Shown here one piece after another: positions 40,219 through 48,474 of a DNA stretch of 64,000 bases (the first letter of the stretch is position 1; every line of letters begins with the position of its first letter). The DNA is taken from NCBI RefSeq assembly GCF_014636775.1, contig NZ_BMEQ01000002.1, positions 62,001 through 126,000 on the forward strand, read 5' to 3'. The stretch comes from Kocuria dechangensis. Its GTDB lineage: Bacteria; Actinomycetota; Actinomycetes; Actinomycetales; Micrococcaceae. The notes under the pieces are model-generated. The model was not told the origin of the DNA and searched no databases. It was given only the letters and a program-made list of their open reading frames with translations. Made by a program: the position numbers and the translations under genes.

Positions 40219-41280
40219 TTGCGCACGACTCGACGTCTCGCCCGCACCGCGGGACTGCTGACCACCTCCCTCCTGGCCCTGGGCCTCGCCGCGTGCGGCT
40301 CCTCCGAGGAGCAGCCGGAGGGGACCGTGGGGACCCCCGCCGGCGAGCAGGAGCTCGTGATCTACAGCGGCCGCGACGAGGGCCTGGTCCAGCCGCTGAT
40401 CGACCGGTTCAGCGAGGAGACGGGCGTCGGCGTCGAGGTCCGCTACGGCGGCACCTCCGAGATGGCCGCGCAGCTGCTGGAGGAGGGCGCGAACTCCCCC
40501 GCGGACGTCTTCCTCGCCCAGGACGCGGGGGCCCTCTCCGCCGTGTCGAACGAGGGCATGCTCCAGCCGCTGCCCGCCGAGACCGTGGCGAAGGTCGCCG
40601 AGACCTACCGGGCCCAGGACGACACCTGGGTCGGCGTGACCGGCCGCTCCCGCGTCCTCGTCTACAACAAGGACAGCGTGCCGGAGGCCGAGCTGCCGAC
40701 GTCGGTCTTCGAGCTCACGGAGCCGGAGTGGAAGGGCCGCGTGGGCATCGCCCCCACCAACGCCTCCTTCCAGGCGTTCGTGACCGCCATGCGCGTCGAG
40801 CACGGCGACGACCGGACCCGGCAGTGGCTCGAGGACCTGGCCGCCAACGAGCCGCAGATCCGCGAGCGCAACGGGATGATCGTCTCCGACGTCGACAGCG
40901 GCGCGATCGACGTGGGCCTGGTCAACCACTACTACGTCTACGAGAAGGCGCAGGAGGACGGCGTGCCGGTCGAGGACCTGAACGCCGCCCTGCACTTCTT
41001 CCCCGGCGGGGACACCGGCGCCCTGGTGAACGTCTCCGGCGTGGGCCTGGTCAACGAGCAGGAGGACGGCGACGGCCAGGCCTTCGTCGACTTCGTGCTG
41101 AGCCAGGAGAGCCAGGAGTACTTCCGCGACGAGACCCACGAGTACCCGATGGCCGAGGGCGTCGAGCCGCCCGAGGGCCTGCCCGCCCTGGACACCCTGG
41201 AGGTGCCCGACGTCGACCTCAACGACCTCGACGACCTGCAGACCACGGTGACGATGATCTCGGAGGCGGGTCTCAGCTGA
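40219..41280 (+). CDS. Iron(III)-type ABC transporter substrate-binding lipoprotein
   Basis: A 353-residue binding protein of the FbpA/FutA class for ferric iron. Seen: lipobox 'LALGLAACGSS' (L-A-A-C), then 'ELVIYSGRDEGLVQPLIDRFSEETGV' (short: LVIYSGRDEGLVQPL), 'DVFLAQDAGALSAV', 'NKDSVPEAELPTSVFEL', and the paired tyrosines 'LVNHYYVYEKA' that bind Fe(III) in this family. Start TTG 40219 with AGGAG six bases upstream. It is the first gene of a three-gene importer operon whose genes overlap. Confidence 0.9.
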   Translation: MRTTRRLARTAGLLTTSLLALGLAACGSSEEQPEGTVGTPAGEQELVIYSGRDEGLVQPLIDRFSEETGVGVEVRYGGTSEMAAQLLEEGANSPADVFLAQDAGALSAVSNEGMLQPLPAETVAKVAETYRAQDDTWVGVTGRSRVLVYNKDSVPEAELPTSVFELTEPEWKGRVGIAPTNASFQAFVTAMRVEHGDDRTRQWLEDLAANEPQIRERNGMIVSDVDSGAIDVGLVNHYYVYEKAQEDGVPVEDLNAALHFFPGGDTGALVNVSGVGLVNEQEDGDGQAFVDFVLSQESQEYFRDETHEYPMAEGVEPPEGLPALDTLEVPDVDLNDLDDLQTTVTMISEAGLS

Positions 41281-42869
41281 GCGGCCGAGGTCCCCGTCCC
41301 GTCCTGACCACCGCGGCCGCCCTGGCCGCGGTGGTCGCGCTCGTGCCCCTCTTCTACATCCTGCTGCGCACGGGGCAGAACGGGGTGGGCGAGTGGTGGG
41401 AGCTCGTCACCACCGCGCGCACCGCGCGCCTCGCCGGCACGAGCTTCGCGCTCGCCGTCGTCGTCACCGCGGGCTGCCTGCTGCTGGGGGTGGGCAGCGC
41501 CTACCTCGTCACCCGCACGGACGTCCCGTTCCGGCGGGCCTTCGCGGTGCTCGCGGCGCTCCCCCTCGCGGTGCCCAGCTACGTGGCCGCCTACACGTGG
41601 GTGTCCGTCGCGGACCTGTGGTCCTCCACCGCGCGCTTCGAGGGGTTCTGGCCGGCCGTCGCCGTGCTGATCCTCTACACCTACCCGTACGTGTACCTGC
41701 CCGTGGCGGCTGCGTTCGCGGGCGCGGACGCGGCGCAGGAGGAGGTCGCGCGGTCCCTGGGACGTGGCACCTGGCGCACCCTGGCCACGGTGACCCTGCC
41801 GCAGGTGCGCCCCGCCATCGCCGGCGGCGGGCTGCTGGCGATCCTCTACATCCTCTCGGACTTCGGGGCGGTGTCCATCCTGCGGGTGGACACGTTCACC
41901 CGGGCCATCTTCACCGCCTTCAGCGCGGGCTTCGACCGTGCGACCGCCCTGAGCCTCTCCACCGTCCTGGTCCTGCTGACCGTGCTCGTCCTGCTCCTCG
42001 AGGGCCGCACGCGCCGGCGGGGCGCCCGCTACGAGTCCGGCGGCGCGAGCCACGGCACGAACGTGGTGGGCCTGGGCCGCGGCCGCTGGTGGGCCGCGGG
42101 AGGGCTCGCCGCCGTCGCCGTGCTGGCCCTGGGCGTGCCCGCCCTGTCGATGGTGCGGTGGATGACGGCCGGGACCTCCCGGGCGGACTCGTGGGGCCAG
42201 CTCCTCGGCGCCGCCGCCGGCTCGCTCACCGTGTCCCTGGCCGGCGCGCTGCTCACCATGGTCCTGGCCCTGCCCATCGGCATCCTGGCCGCCCGGCACC
42301 CCGGACGGCTCAGCGCCCTGACCGAGCGGGCCGCCTACGTGGCGCACAGCCTGCCCGGCGTCGTCGTCGGCCTGTCCCTCGTCTTCCTGGGCGTCACGGT
42401 GCTGCTCCCGCTCTACCAGACCACGTGGCTGCTCGCGTTCGCCTACGCGACGCTCTTCCTGCCGCTGGGCGTGGCGGCGGTCAGCGGCGCGGCCGCCCAG
42501 GCCCCGCCCGCCCTCGAGGAGGTGGGGACGTCCCTGGGCCGCTCCCCCGCGCAGGTCTTCCGCACCGTGACCCTCCCGCTGACGCTGCCCGGCATCGGCG
42601 CCGGCGCGGCCCTCGTCTTCCTGACCTGCATGAAGGAGCTGCCCGCGACCCTCATGCTGCGCCCCACGGGACTCGACACCCTGGCCACCGAGCTGTGGCA
42701 GGCCACGAGCTACCAGCGCTACGCCGAGGCGGCCCCCTACGCCTTCCTGCTGGTGCTGCTGGCGGCGGTCCCCACGTGGGCGCTGGTGCGCCGCAGCGGC
42801 GTGGTCGGGGGCGCCCCGCCCGCCAAGCAGGCACGCACCCTGAAGGAGGAGCTGCTCACCCATGACTGA
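41277..42869 (+). CDS. Iron(III)-type ABC transporter permease (fused two-half)
   Basis: A double-length permease of about 530 residues with about 12 spans and two inner-membrane EAA-type loops ('AQEEVARSLGRGTWRTLATVTLPQVRPAI' and 'ALEEVGTSLGRSPAQVFRTVTLPLTLPGI'; key parts EEVARSLGRG and EEVGTSLGRS), as in FbpB. The start is uncertain. The coding sequence seems to begin at the CTG that overlaps the binding-protein stop (CTGA at 41277), or at CTG 41304. The first standard start is GTG 41331, which would remove part of span 1. It overlaps the ATPase gene by eight bases. Confidence 0.88.
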   Translation: MSGRGPRPVLTTAAALAAVVALVPLFYILLRTGQNGVGEWWELVTTARTARLAGTSFALAVVVTAGCLLLGVGSAYLVTRTDVPFRRAFAVLAALPLAVPSYVAAYTWVSVADLWSSTARFEGFWPAVAVLILYTYPYVYLPVAAAFAGADAAQEEVARSLGRGTWRTLATVTLPQVRPAIAGGGLLAILYILSDFGAVSILRVDTFTRAIFTAFSAGFDRATALSLSTVLVLLTVLVLLLEGRTRRRGARYESGGASHGTNVVGLGRGRWWAAGGLAAVAVLALGVPALSMVRWMTAGTSRADSWGQLLGAAAGSLTVSLAGALLTMVLALPIGILAARHPGRLSALTERAAYVAHSLPGVVVGLSLVFLGVTVLLPLYQTTWLLAFAYATLFLPLGVAAVSGAAAQAPPALEEVGTSLGRSPAQVFRTVTLPLTLPGIGAGAALVFLTCMKELPATLMLRPTGLDTLATELWQATSYQRYAEAAPYAFLLVLLAAVPTWALVRRSGVVGGAPPAKQARTLKEELLTHD

Positions 42870-43956
42870 CGTCGAGATCAACCACGTCGGGAAGTTCTTC
42901 GGCACGCTCCGGGCCCTGTCCGGAGTGGACCTGAGCATGCGCTCCGGCGAGTTCCTGGCCGTGCTCGGGCCCTCCGGGTGCGGCAAGACCACCCTGCTGC
43001 GATGCGTGGCCGGTTTCGAGCAGATCGACGAGGGGCGCATCGCCCTGGGCGGGCGCCTGGTCGCCCTCCCCGGCGTGCACGTGCCCCCGCACCGGCGCCA
43101 CGTCGCCGTGGTCCCGCAGGAGGGGGCCCTGTTCCCGCACCTGGACGTCGCCGGCAACGTCGCCTACGGGCTCGGCCGCGGCCGCCGGGACCGGGCCGCC
43201 CGGGTCGAGCAGTGCCTCGAGCTGGTGGGCCTGGGCGGCTACGGCCGGCGCATGCCCCACGAGCTCTCCGGCGGGCAGCGCCAGCGCGTGGCCGTGGCCC
43301 GGGCGCTCGCCCCCCGCCCTCCCCTGGTCCTGCTCGACGAGCCCTTCAGCGCGCTCGACGCCGCGCTGCGCTCCGAGCTGCGCCGGGACGTCCGCCGCGC
43401 GCTGCGCGAGGACGGCGCGACCGCGATCCTCGTCACCCACGACCAGGCCGAGGCCCTGTCCATGGCGGACCGCGTGGCCGTGATGAACGGCGGGCGGATC
43501 CGGCAGGTCGGCACCCCGGCGGAGGTCTACCGCCACCCCGCCGACGTCTGGGTGGCCGGGTTCGTGGGCGAAGCGGTCATCGTGCCGCTCGACGGGGAGG
43601 CACCCGGGGGCCGGCACACCTCCCCCCTGGGCCCCCTGACCCTGCGCGACGACGACCGTCCGTGGGACGGCCCGATGGCCGCGGTGGTCCGGCCCGAGCA
43701 GGTGCTGATGACGCACCGGCGCACCCCGCAGGCCGGACGGGGCGTGCCCGCCGTGGTGCGCCGCGTCGACTACCACGGCCACGACACGCTGGTGGCCTTC
43801 GAGCTGGCGGACGGGACGGAGGCCATGTCCCGCATGGTCGACGGCCCGCTGGTCGACTACCGTCCCGGGGACCGGGTCTTCGTCCTGGTCGACGGCGCCG
43901 TCGCTGCCGTCCCGGTGGGCGAGACCGTCACCCGGCCGGTCCCGTCCCCACGCTGA
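42862..43956 (+). CDS. Iron(III)-type ABC transporter ATP-binding protein
   Basis: A 364-residue importer ATPase of the FbpC/PotA class. Seen: Walker A 'LGPSGCGKTTLLRC', Q-loop 'VVPQEGALFPHL', signature 'LSGGQRQRVAVARAL', Walker B 'LVLLDEPFSALD', H-loop 'ILVTHDQAEAL', then a C-terminal TOBE-like regulatory domain ('RPEQVLM', 'GHDTLVAFEL'). Start ATG 42862, coupled to the permease. It ends with a 29-base convergent overlap with the next gene. Confidence 0.93.
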   Translation: MTDVEINHVGKFFGTLRALSGVDLSMRSGEFLAVLGPSGCGKTTLLRCVAGFEQIDEGRIALGGRLVALPGVHVPPHRRHVAVVPQEGALFPHLDVAGNVAYGLGRGRRDRAARVEQCLELVGLGGYGRRMPHELSGGQRQRVAVARALAPRPPLVLLDEPFSALDAALRSELRRDVRRALREDGATAILVTHDQAEALSMADRVAVMNGGRIRQVGTPAEVYRHPADVWVAGFVGEAVIVPLDGEAPGGRHTSPLGPLTLRDDDRPWDGPMAAVVRPEQVLMTHRRTPQAGRGVPAVVRRVDYHGHDTLVAFELADGTEAMSRMVDGPLVDYRPGDRVFVLVDGAVAAVPVGETVTRPVPSPR

Positions 43957-45079
43957 ACTCCGCGCTCCGGCCCGTCGAGCGCGCGCTCGCGCGGAGGGGG
44001 AACTCGATCCGCTCCACGACCCGCTCGCCGTCCTCCCGGTAGGTCAGCTCCGCCACGGCGGGCCGCCAGGGGTCCGCCCGCCACAGCAGCGGGTCGGCCT
44101 CGTCCTGCACGAGCACGAGGCCGGGCCGGGAGAGGATCCGCCACCGGACGTCCGTGATGTCCGCGCCCTCGCGCCCCGGCGGGAGGGACGCCCCGGGACC
44201 CTCACCGGGGGTCGGGGCCGGGACGAGCGGTTCGCCGGAGGCGGTGTAGCGCCGGGAGGCGGGGCAGCCCTCGGGGGCGAGCTCGTCCGCGCCCGCGCAG
44301 CCCAGGAGCCAGTCGTGGATCCGCTGGTCCGTCTCCTCCCACAGGCGCGGTGACGGCTCGATGTCGAGGGCCACGGCCACCGGCTGCGGGTCGCGGAACG
44401 CGACCGTGCGGGGGGCGAGCGGCTCGGCCACCCGGTAGTAGGAGGTTCCCGGCAGCCCGATCGCGTACTCACCGGGCAGCGCCTCGAAGCGCCACGTCCC
44501 GCCGGGGCCCTCGGGGTCCGGCACCCGCCGGTCGGCCGCGGGCCGGAGGCTCTCACCGTTGACGGACAGCTCGTCGAGCGCGGCCGGCAGGTGCACCGAC
44601 ACGACCGCGGCGTCCGGGGAGTCCAGCTCCCACCGGTCGTTGAGGGGCCCGGTGCGCTCCACCCGGTGGACGGCGTAGGCGTGGACCTCCTCGCGGCGGG
44701 GGCCGCCCTCGGGGTCGTCCCACCACACGCGGGCGCGGACCTCGGCCCGGTCGCCGTCCGGGCGCACGTCGAGGATCTCGTGGCCGCTGATCCGCCCCGC
44801 GGCGCCGCGGTAGACCCGGTTGGAGAAGATGCCCAGCGTCGGGTCCGCCCGGACCTCCGCGGCGTGGGAGAGCAGCTGGCGCGAGCGCCCGTCCTGGATG
44901 CCGCCGAGCCACGCCCGCACCGGGTCCTCGGGCCGCCGGTCCACGAACGCCCAGTTGAAGGTCGTGCTGACCACGGTCACGAGGACCAGCACCATCACGA
45001 ACCAGCCCAGCTCGGCGCGGTGCAGGGCGCGGGCGCGCTCGGCGCGGAGCAGCCCGGGGGCCCCGCGCATCCCTGGCAC
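43928..45079 (-). CDS. Hypothetical membrane-anchored protein
   Basis: A 383-residue protein of unknown family. One N-terminal membrane span ('LGWFVMVLVLVTVVSTTFNWAF') is followed by a large exported domain with a Trp-rich, beta-strand-like sequence ('RVWWDDPEGGPRREEVHAYAVHRVERTG' in part) and two Cys in 'LLGCAGADELAPEGCPAS', which could form a disulfide. Start GTG 45079 or ATG 45070. Its 3' end overlaps the iron ATPase gene. Similar proteins are common in Micrococcaceae, without known function. Confidence 0.7.
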   Translation of the reverse strand: MPGMRGAPGLLRAERARALHRAELGWFVMVLVLVTVVSTTFNWAFVDRRPEDPVRAWLGGIQDGRSRQLLSHAAEVRADPTLGIFSNRVYRGAAGRISGHEILDVRPDGDRAEVRARVWWDDPEGGPRREEVHAYAVHRVERTGPLNDRWELDSPDAAVVSVHLPAALDELSVNGESLRPAADRRVPDPEGPGGTWRFEALPGEYAIGLPGTSYYRVAEPLAPRTVAFRDPQPVAVALDIEPSPRLWEETDQRIHDWLLGCAGADELAPEGCPASRRYTASGEPLVPAPTPGEGPGASLPPGREGADITDVRWRILSRPGLVLVQDEADPLLWRADPWRPAVAELTYREDGERVVERIEFPLRASARSTGRSAEFSVGTGPAG

Positions 45080-45180
45080 CGCCGCCCCCTGTCCGCCCGG
45101 GCCACGGGCCCGGCTCTCGTCCTCCGGATCACATCGTAGAGCTCACATCGTAGGGCGGGAGCTCCCGCGCCGGTCGGCGG

Positions 45181-46197
45181 CTACAGCGCGCGTCGCTTCG
45201 TGACGAGGACGCCCGCGAGCACGAGCAGCAGGCCCCATCCCCCGTAGACGAGCCCGGACTGGACCTGGTCGAGCACCGCGTCCGAGGACTGGTACATCGT
45301 GGTCAGCTGCCCGCCCGCGGCCGCCGGGGACCACGGCCTGAGGTCCTCGACCCACTCGAAGGACAGCACGAACAGGACGATCTCCAGCACCAGCAGGAGG
45401 ACCACGAGCACCACGATCCCCCACGTGGTGGACCTCAGCAGGGCGCCCAGGCCGAAGCCCAGCCAGGCGGTGGCCATGTGGAACAGGCCCACCGCCAGAA
45501 TGTTGAGCAGCACGGCCTCCTGCGCCACGTCATAGGCCATGTCCCCGGCGGCGAGCACCGGCTGCACGAGCAGGTGGGCCAGCCCGGCGCTGAGCAGCCC
45601 GAAGAGGAGCGCGACGACGGAGAGCACCACGGCCTTGGCCACCATCACCGGCGTGCGGCGCGGCACCGCGGTCATGGTGGTCCTGATCGACCCGGTGGCG
45701 TACTCGGAGCCGATCGCCAGCACGGCGAGCGCGCCGATCAGCAGCATCACCAGCTGCAGGCCGCCGTTGGCGCTGGACATCGCCAGGTACTCGCTGAACC
45801 CCATGCCCTCCGGCAGGGGCACCTGGGAGCTCTCGGCCGTCTGCCGGTCCAGCTCGGCGAGGATCTCGTCCTTCTGCTGCTGGACCTCCTCCTCGCTGAG
45901 GCCGAGCTCCTCGGCCGACCGGCCCCCCAGCGCCGCGTCGACCTGCTCCTGGGCGGCCTGCTCGTTGAACTCCTGGAACGTCGTGGCGCTGGAGGCGGTG
46001 AGGGCGGCGAAGCCCAGCCCCAGGACCAGGGCGATGCCCAGCAGGATCCAGTGCGAGCGCAGGGAGCGGAACTTGATCCACTCGGAGCGCAGCACCCCGC
46101 CGAAGCTCAGCCGCGCCCGCGGGACGGCGCGGTCCGGGCGGTCGGGTCGCGGGTGCTCCGCCTCCGGTCGGGGTGCGGTCGAGGTGCTGGTGCTCAT
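45181..46197 (-). CDS. ABC-2 type transporter permease
   Basis: A 338-residue exporter permease with about six spans ('HWILLGIALVLGLGFAALTA', 'LQLVMLLIGALAVLAIGSEYATGSIRTTMTAVPRR' start, and others). Between span 1 and span 2 sits a long acidic, helical extracytoplasmic loop of about 80 residues ('EFNEQAAQEQVDAALGG', 'LGLSEEEVQQQKDEI'). The motif 'GSEYATGSIRTTMTAVPRR' is typical of this class. Start ATG 46197 overlaps the ATPase stop (ATGA). It forms an export pump with the upstream ATPase. The substrate is unknown. Confidence 0.88.
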   Translation of the reverse strand: MSTSTSTAPRPEAEHPRPDRPDRAVPRARLSFGGVLRSEWIKFRSLRSHWILLGIALVLGLGFAALTASSATTFQEFNEQAAQEQVDAALGGRSAEELGLSEEEVQQQKDEILAELDRQTAESSQVPLPEGMGFSEYLAMSSANGGLQLVMLLIGALAVLAIGSEYATGSIRTTMTAVPRRTPVMVAKAVVLSVVALLFGLLSAGLAHLLVQPVLAAGDMAYDVAQEAVLLNILAVGLFHMATAWLGFGLGALLRSTTWGIVVLVVLLLVLEIVLFVLSFEWVEDLRPWSPAAAGGQLTTMYQSSDAVLDQVQSGLVYGGWGLLLVLAGVLVTKRRAL

Positions 46198-47159
46198 GCT
46201 CGGTCTCCGTCTCGTGCTGCGGCGTCCGCCCAGGGCGCCGGTGTCCTCGGTGCGGGGGCGCCGCCGGAGCGGTACTCGACCTCGTGCTGCGTCATCGCCA
46301 TGTAGGCGTCCTCGAGCGTCTCGGTCAGCGGGGTGAGCTCGTAGATCAGGATCCCGGCGGCCAGCGCGGCCTCGGCGATGCGCCGCGGCTCGGGGCCGGC
46401 GACCACGGCGCCGTCGTCGTCGACGTCCGTGACGTCGGCGCCCGTGCCGTTCAGGGCGTGGCGCAGCCCCCGGCGGTCGGTGGTGCGCACCCGGGTGCGG
46501 GTGCCGCCCCCGGCGAGGACCTGCTCGATGGGGGCGTCCGCGAGGATGCGGCCCCGGCCGATGACGACCAGGTGGTCGGCGGTCTGCGCCATCTCCGACA
46601 TGAGGTGGGAGGACAGGAACACGGTGCGCCCCTCCGCGGCGAGGTGCTTCGCGAGGTGGCGCACCCACACGACGCCCTCGGGGTCCAGGCCGTTGACGGG
46701 CTCGTCCAGGATCACGGTCTGCGGGTCGCCCAGGAGGGCGGCGGCGATGCCGAGGCGCTGGCCCATGCCCAGGGAGAACCCGCCCACGCGCTTGTCGGCC
46801 GCGCCGCCCAGCCCGGTGAGGTCCACGACCTCCTGGACCCGGCTGCGGGAGATGCCGTGGGTGGCCGCGAGCGCGCAGAGGTGCGCGCGGGCGGTGCGGC
46901 GGGGGTGGACGGCCTTCGCGTCCAGGAGCACCCCGACCTCGGCCAGCGGCGCCCGGTGCTGGGCGTAGGGCCGGCCGTTGACCCGGGTGTGCCCGCGCGT
47001 GGCGGGCTCGAGGGCGACGACGAGGCGCATCGTGGTCGTCTTGCCGGCACCGTTGGGGCCCAGGAAGCCGGTGACGCGACCGGGCCGCACGGTGAAGCTG
47101 ACGTCGTCCACCGCCGTCCTGTCACCGTAGGTCTTGGTCAGGTTCTCGATCTCGATCAC
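46194..47159 (-). CDS. ABC transporter ATP-binding protein (exporter type)
   Basis: A 321-residue ATPase of the DrrA/BcrA-like exporter class. Seen: 'IEIENLTKTYGDRTAVDDVSF' start, Walker A 'LGPNGAGKTTTMR', signature 'FSLGMGQRLGIAAALL', Walker B 'TVILDEPVNGLDPEG', and the exporter-type C-terminal extension. Pairs with the permease downstream through an ATGA overlap. This class exports lipids, antibiotics or peptides, and nothing nearby identifies the cargo. Confidence 0.92.
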   Translation of the reverse strand: MIEIENLTKTYGDRTAVDDVSFTVRPGRVTGFLGPNGAGKTTTMRLVVALEPATRGHTRVNGRPYAQHRAPLAEVGVLLDAKAVHPRRTARAHLCALAATHGISRSRVQEVVDLTGLGGAADKRVGGFSLGMGQRLGIAAALLGDPQTVILDEPVNGLDPEGVVWVRHLAKHLAAEGRTVFLSSHLMSEMAQTADHLVVIGRGRILADAPIEQVLAGGGTRTRVRTTDRRGLRHALNGTGADVTDVDDDGAVVAGPEPRRIAEAALAAGILIYELTPLTETLEDAYMAMTQHEVEYRSGGAPAPRTPAPWADAAARDGDRA

Positions 47160-47274
47160 CGGGGCTCCTCCCGAGCGCTCGTCTGGTCCGGCCTCCTCCG
47201 ACCCTACGGGAGCGGCTGCGACGCGGCCGGAAGGACGAGCCCGTGGACGCCCCGTCCGCGGGAGAGTGGGGTCC

Positions 47275-48474
47275 TCAGCCGACCTCGGAGACCTTGGTCG
47301 CCGTGGCCCTGCGGCCGCGGAGCAGGTCGACCGTCACGACCACCACGAAGTAGACGAGGAACAGGAGGCGCAGCACGGCGAGCAGCTCCAGCGCGCCGGG
47401 GCCGGTCCACGGCAGCTCGGGCCAGGTCTGCCCGGGCAGGACGAGGACGGCCCAGTGCGCCAGCTCGACGAGCTGCCAGGCCGCGAACTCCGGCCAGCGC
47501 CGGCGGGCGAGGACCACGAGGGGCACCAGCCACAGCACCTGCACCAGCGAGTAGTCCGTCCCGAAGAGCACGAACACGGCCAGGACCAGGAAGGAGACCT
47601 GCACCACGCCCGGGTCCTGGCGGGCCACGAGGGCGGCCACGAGCACCCCCAGGAGGCACAGGACGAGGGTCAGCAGCACCCCCTGCCCCGTGCCCGCCGG
47701 GGCCGTCCCGATCAGCGCGGGCACGAGCCGGCCCCACACGCCCCAGAACGAGGAGTCCGCCACGGGCCGCTGCGCGAGCGTCCCGAGGCCGGCCGTCCAG
47801 CGGTCCCAGGACGTGACCACGGAGGGTCCGTTGACCAGCGCCCACGTGAGCACGGCGCCCAGGAGCACCAGGGCGAAGTCCCGGAACTGCCGGCGCCGGG
47901 CGGCGAGGAACAGGACGGCGAGCAGCGCGGCGACGGGGAACAGGGCCACGGACGCCCCCAGGCCCAGGAACACGCCCGAGGTCGTGCAGCTGCCGCGGGC
48001 GTGGAACAGCAGCGCCAGCACCAGGAACAGCACCGCCCACAGGTCCCACGTGGTGAAGCCGGCGAGCAGCACCGCGGGGGCGATCGCCATCACGAGGGCG
48101 TCCGGCCCGCGCCCCACGGACCGGTGGACGGCCAGGACCGTGGCCAGCCACACGAGGACCAGCAGCAGGACGGGCAGCTCCGCGAGGGCGCCCCGGTCCG
48201 CCTCGGCGCCCAGCAGCATGGAGAGGTTCGCGGCGAACCAGCCGACGACCGTGGTGATCATCCCGACGAGCGGCGGCGCCGCCGCGTCGGGGCCGCTCGC
48301 GAGGAGGCTCCCGCCCGCCGGGGCGGTCCCCGCGCACAGGTCGGGGAAGCGCTCGCCCCCGCCGGGGGCCCGGCAGGGCAGGCGCAGCAGCCACGCCATC
48401 GCCGCCGCGTACAGGACCAGTCCTGCCACCAGGAGCGCGCCGCCACCGCGCCGCCGGATCCTGACCGTGCTCAT
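47275..48474 (-). CDS. GT87-like membrane glycosyltransferase-related protein 1
   Basis: A 399-residue multi-pass membrane protein of the polyprenol-phosphate-mannose-dependent mannosyltransferase-like group (GT87/DUF2029). About ten hydrophobic spans are seen. 'FTTWDLWAVLFLVLALLF' and 'YSLVQVLWLVPLVVLARRRWPEFAAWQLVELAHWAV' (short: QVLWLVPLVVLARRRWPEFAAWQLVE) correspond to blocks in the next gene. The first extracytoplasmic loop, which should carry the catalytic acid, is shorter and less typical than in gene 2. Start ATG 48474 overlaps the upstream stop (ATGA). Likely acts on envelope glycans with its neighbour. Confidence 0.78.
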   Translation of the reverse strand: MSTVRIRRRGGGALLVAGLVLYAAAMAWLLRLPCRAPGGGERFPDLCAGTAPAGGSLLASGPDAAAPPLVGMITTVVGWFAANLSMLLGAEADRGALAELPVLLLVLVWLATVLAVHRSVGRGPDALVMAIAPAVLLAGFTTWDLWAVLFLVLALLFHARGSCTTSGVFLGLGASVALFPVAALLAVLFLAARRRQFRDFALVLLGAVLTWALVNGPSVVTSWDRWTAGLGTLAQRPVADSSFWGVWGRLVPALIGTAPAGTGQGVLLTLVLCLLGVLVAALVARQDPGVVQVSFLVLAVFVLFGTDYSLVQVLWLVPLVVLARRRWPEFAAWQLVELAHWAVLVLPGQTWPELPWTGPGALELLAVLRLLFLVYFVVVVTVDLLRGRRATATKVSEVG

